This document shows, in pieces, positions 5,641 through 5,808 of a stretch of DNA of 5,808 nucleotides. The stretch lies in the NCBI GenBank assembly GCA_031363085.1, contig JANLTU010000205.1:1-5808 (forward strand). Direction: 5' to 3'. The DNA is from UBA6921 sp031363085. Lineage in GTDB: Bacteria; Pseudomonadota; Gammaproteobacteria; SG8-11. Within the stretch, counting starts at the first letter, position 1. Each line of letters opens with the position of its first letter. A model generated the notes under the pieces. It made no database searches and was not told the DNA's origin. It was given only the letters and a program-made list of their open reading frames with translations. The translations under genes and the position numbers were made by a program.

Positions 5641-5692
5641 AGCGCTCTTACTGACTAAAGGGACGCTACCCAATGTCAGTAAGTTAAGCGCT
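5641..5692. repeat. Imperfect inverted repeat resembling an IS end
   Basis: AGCGCTCTTACTGAC (5641-5655) faces GTCAGTAAGTTAAGCGCT (5675-5692). The TTACTGAC/GTCAGTAA core is perfect and the outer AGCGCT matches after a 3-base gap. The right arm CAATGTCAGTAAGTTAAG reminds me of terminal inverted repeats of IS4-type elements, from memory and unverified. A well-placed start codon follows 70 bases later, as expected of a transposase near an IS left end. Only one end falls in the window, so no element boundary or target duplication can be shown. Confidence 0.35.
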
Positions 5693-5762
5693 AACTATTT
5701 GAAGCTGTTAAAATATCAAGCATGGCACCCACATTCAAAAACCGCATTGAAAGGAGCTCAAC

Positions 5763-5808
5763 ATGGAACTGACGAAGGTTATTTAAAAACATTTATACGG
5801 CGATCAAT
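5763..5808 (+). pseudogene. Gene start with early in-frame stop, or seven-residue leader peptide
   Basis: ATG 5763 is preceded by AAGGAG (5751-5756) at a 6-base spacing, among the best ribosome sites here. The frame reads MELTKVI, then TAA at 5784-5786, then continues open as KHLYGDQ to the window edge. A single base change (for example GAA to TAA) would restore one continuous frame, so this may be a gene inactivated at codon 8, possibly a transposase given the IS-like repeat just upstream. The alternative is a genuine short leader peptide, or a sequencing error. With so few residues the product cannot be identified. Confidence 0.35.

Noticed and set aside
5406..5654. 82- and 72-codon plus-strand frames
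   Set aside because: They are read through the REP-like palindrome, the minus-strand terminator and the 13-bp inverted repeat, with no ribosome site.
1..5808. CRISPR array, tRNA, rRNA or defence system
   Set aside because: No regularly spaced direct repeats, no cloverleaf with anticodon and CCA-end features, and no nuclease, helicase or toxin motif were found on either strand.

Overview
The window looks like chromosomal DNA of a GC-rich Gram-negative bacterium, most likely a gammaproteobacterium. The grounds are G/C-ending codons, good Shine-Dalgarno sites, a secreted outer-membrane-type barrel ending in Phe, a periplasmic di-heme cytochrome, and a GTGGGAGC...GCTCCAC palindrome like those dispersed in Pseudomonas and Xanthomonas relatives. 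The genus cannot be fixed from this sequence.

Layout, left to right. Bases 1-173 hold the 3' end of an unrecognised gene. A roughly 400-base stretch without a convincing gene follows. It ends in a strong Rho-independent terminator (478-511), which isolates the next unit. That unit is a two-gene plus-strand operon: a 10-TM EamA-family (DMT superfamily) transporter (570-1472) overlapping by one base (TAATG) with a 215-residue secreted, probably outer-membrane, beta-barrel protein (1472-2119). A 12-bp hairpin (2126-2153) separates this operon from minus-strand coding sequence. That sequence consists of an uncharacterised six-TM membrane protein with a DDFFQFHE motif (2516-3220) and, directly after its TAG stop in the same frame, a coding-like but startless open frame (2165-2515).

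A divergent, gene-free 400-base region contains an unusual nested inverted repeat (3370-3482). It leads to the largest gene, a 569-residue secreted di-heme cytochrome c of the RoxA/RoxB rubber-oxygenase-like group (3623-5332). Downstream, about 430 bases hold a dense cluster of palindromes: a REP-like element, a minus-strand terminator, a 13-bp inverted repeat and an imperfect inverted repeat resembling an insertion-sequence end. The window closes on a well-placed start (AAGGAG, then ATG) whose frame is stopped after seven codons.

The genes do not form one obvious pathway. The transporter and barrel protein are probably co-transcribed. The RoxA-like protein stands alone and is the most interesting enzyme, because most relatives of RoxA have no assigned substrate. 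Its divergent neighbour is a membrane protein with conserved-looking acidic and His residues, but nothing in the sequence proves a functional link. I found no CRISPR array, tRNA, rRNA or defence system.
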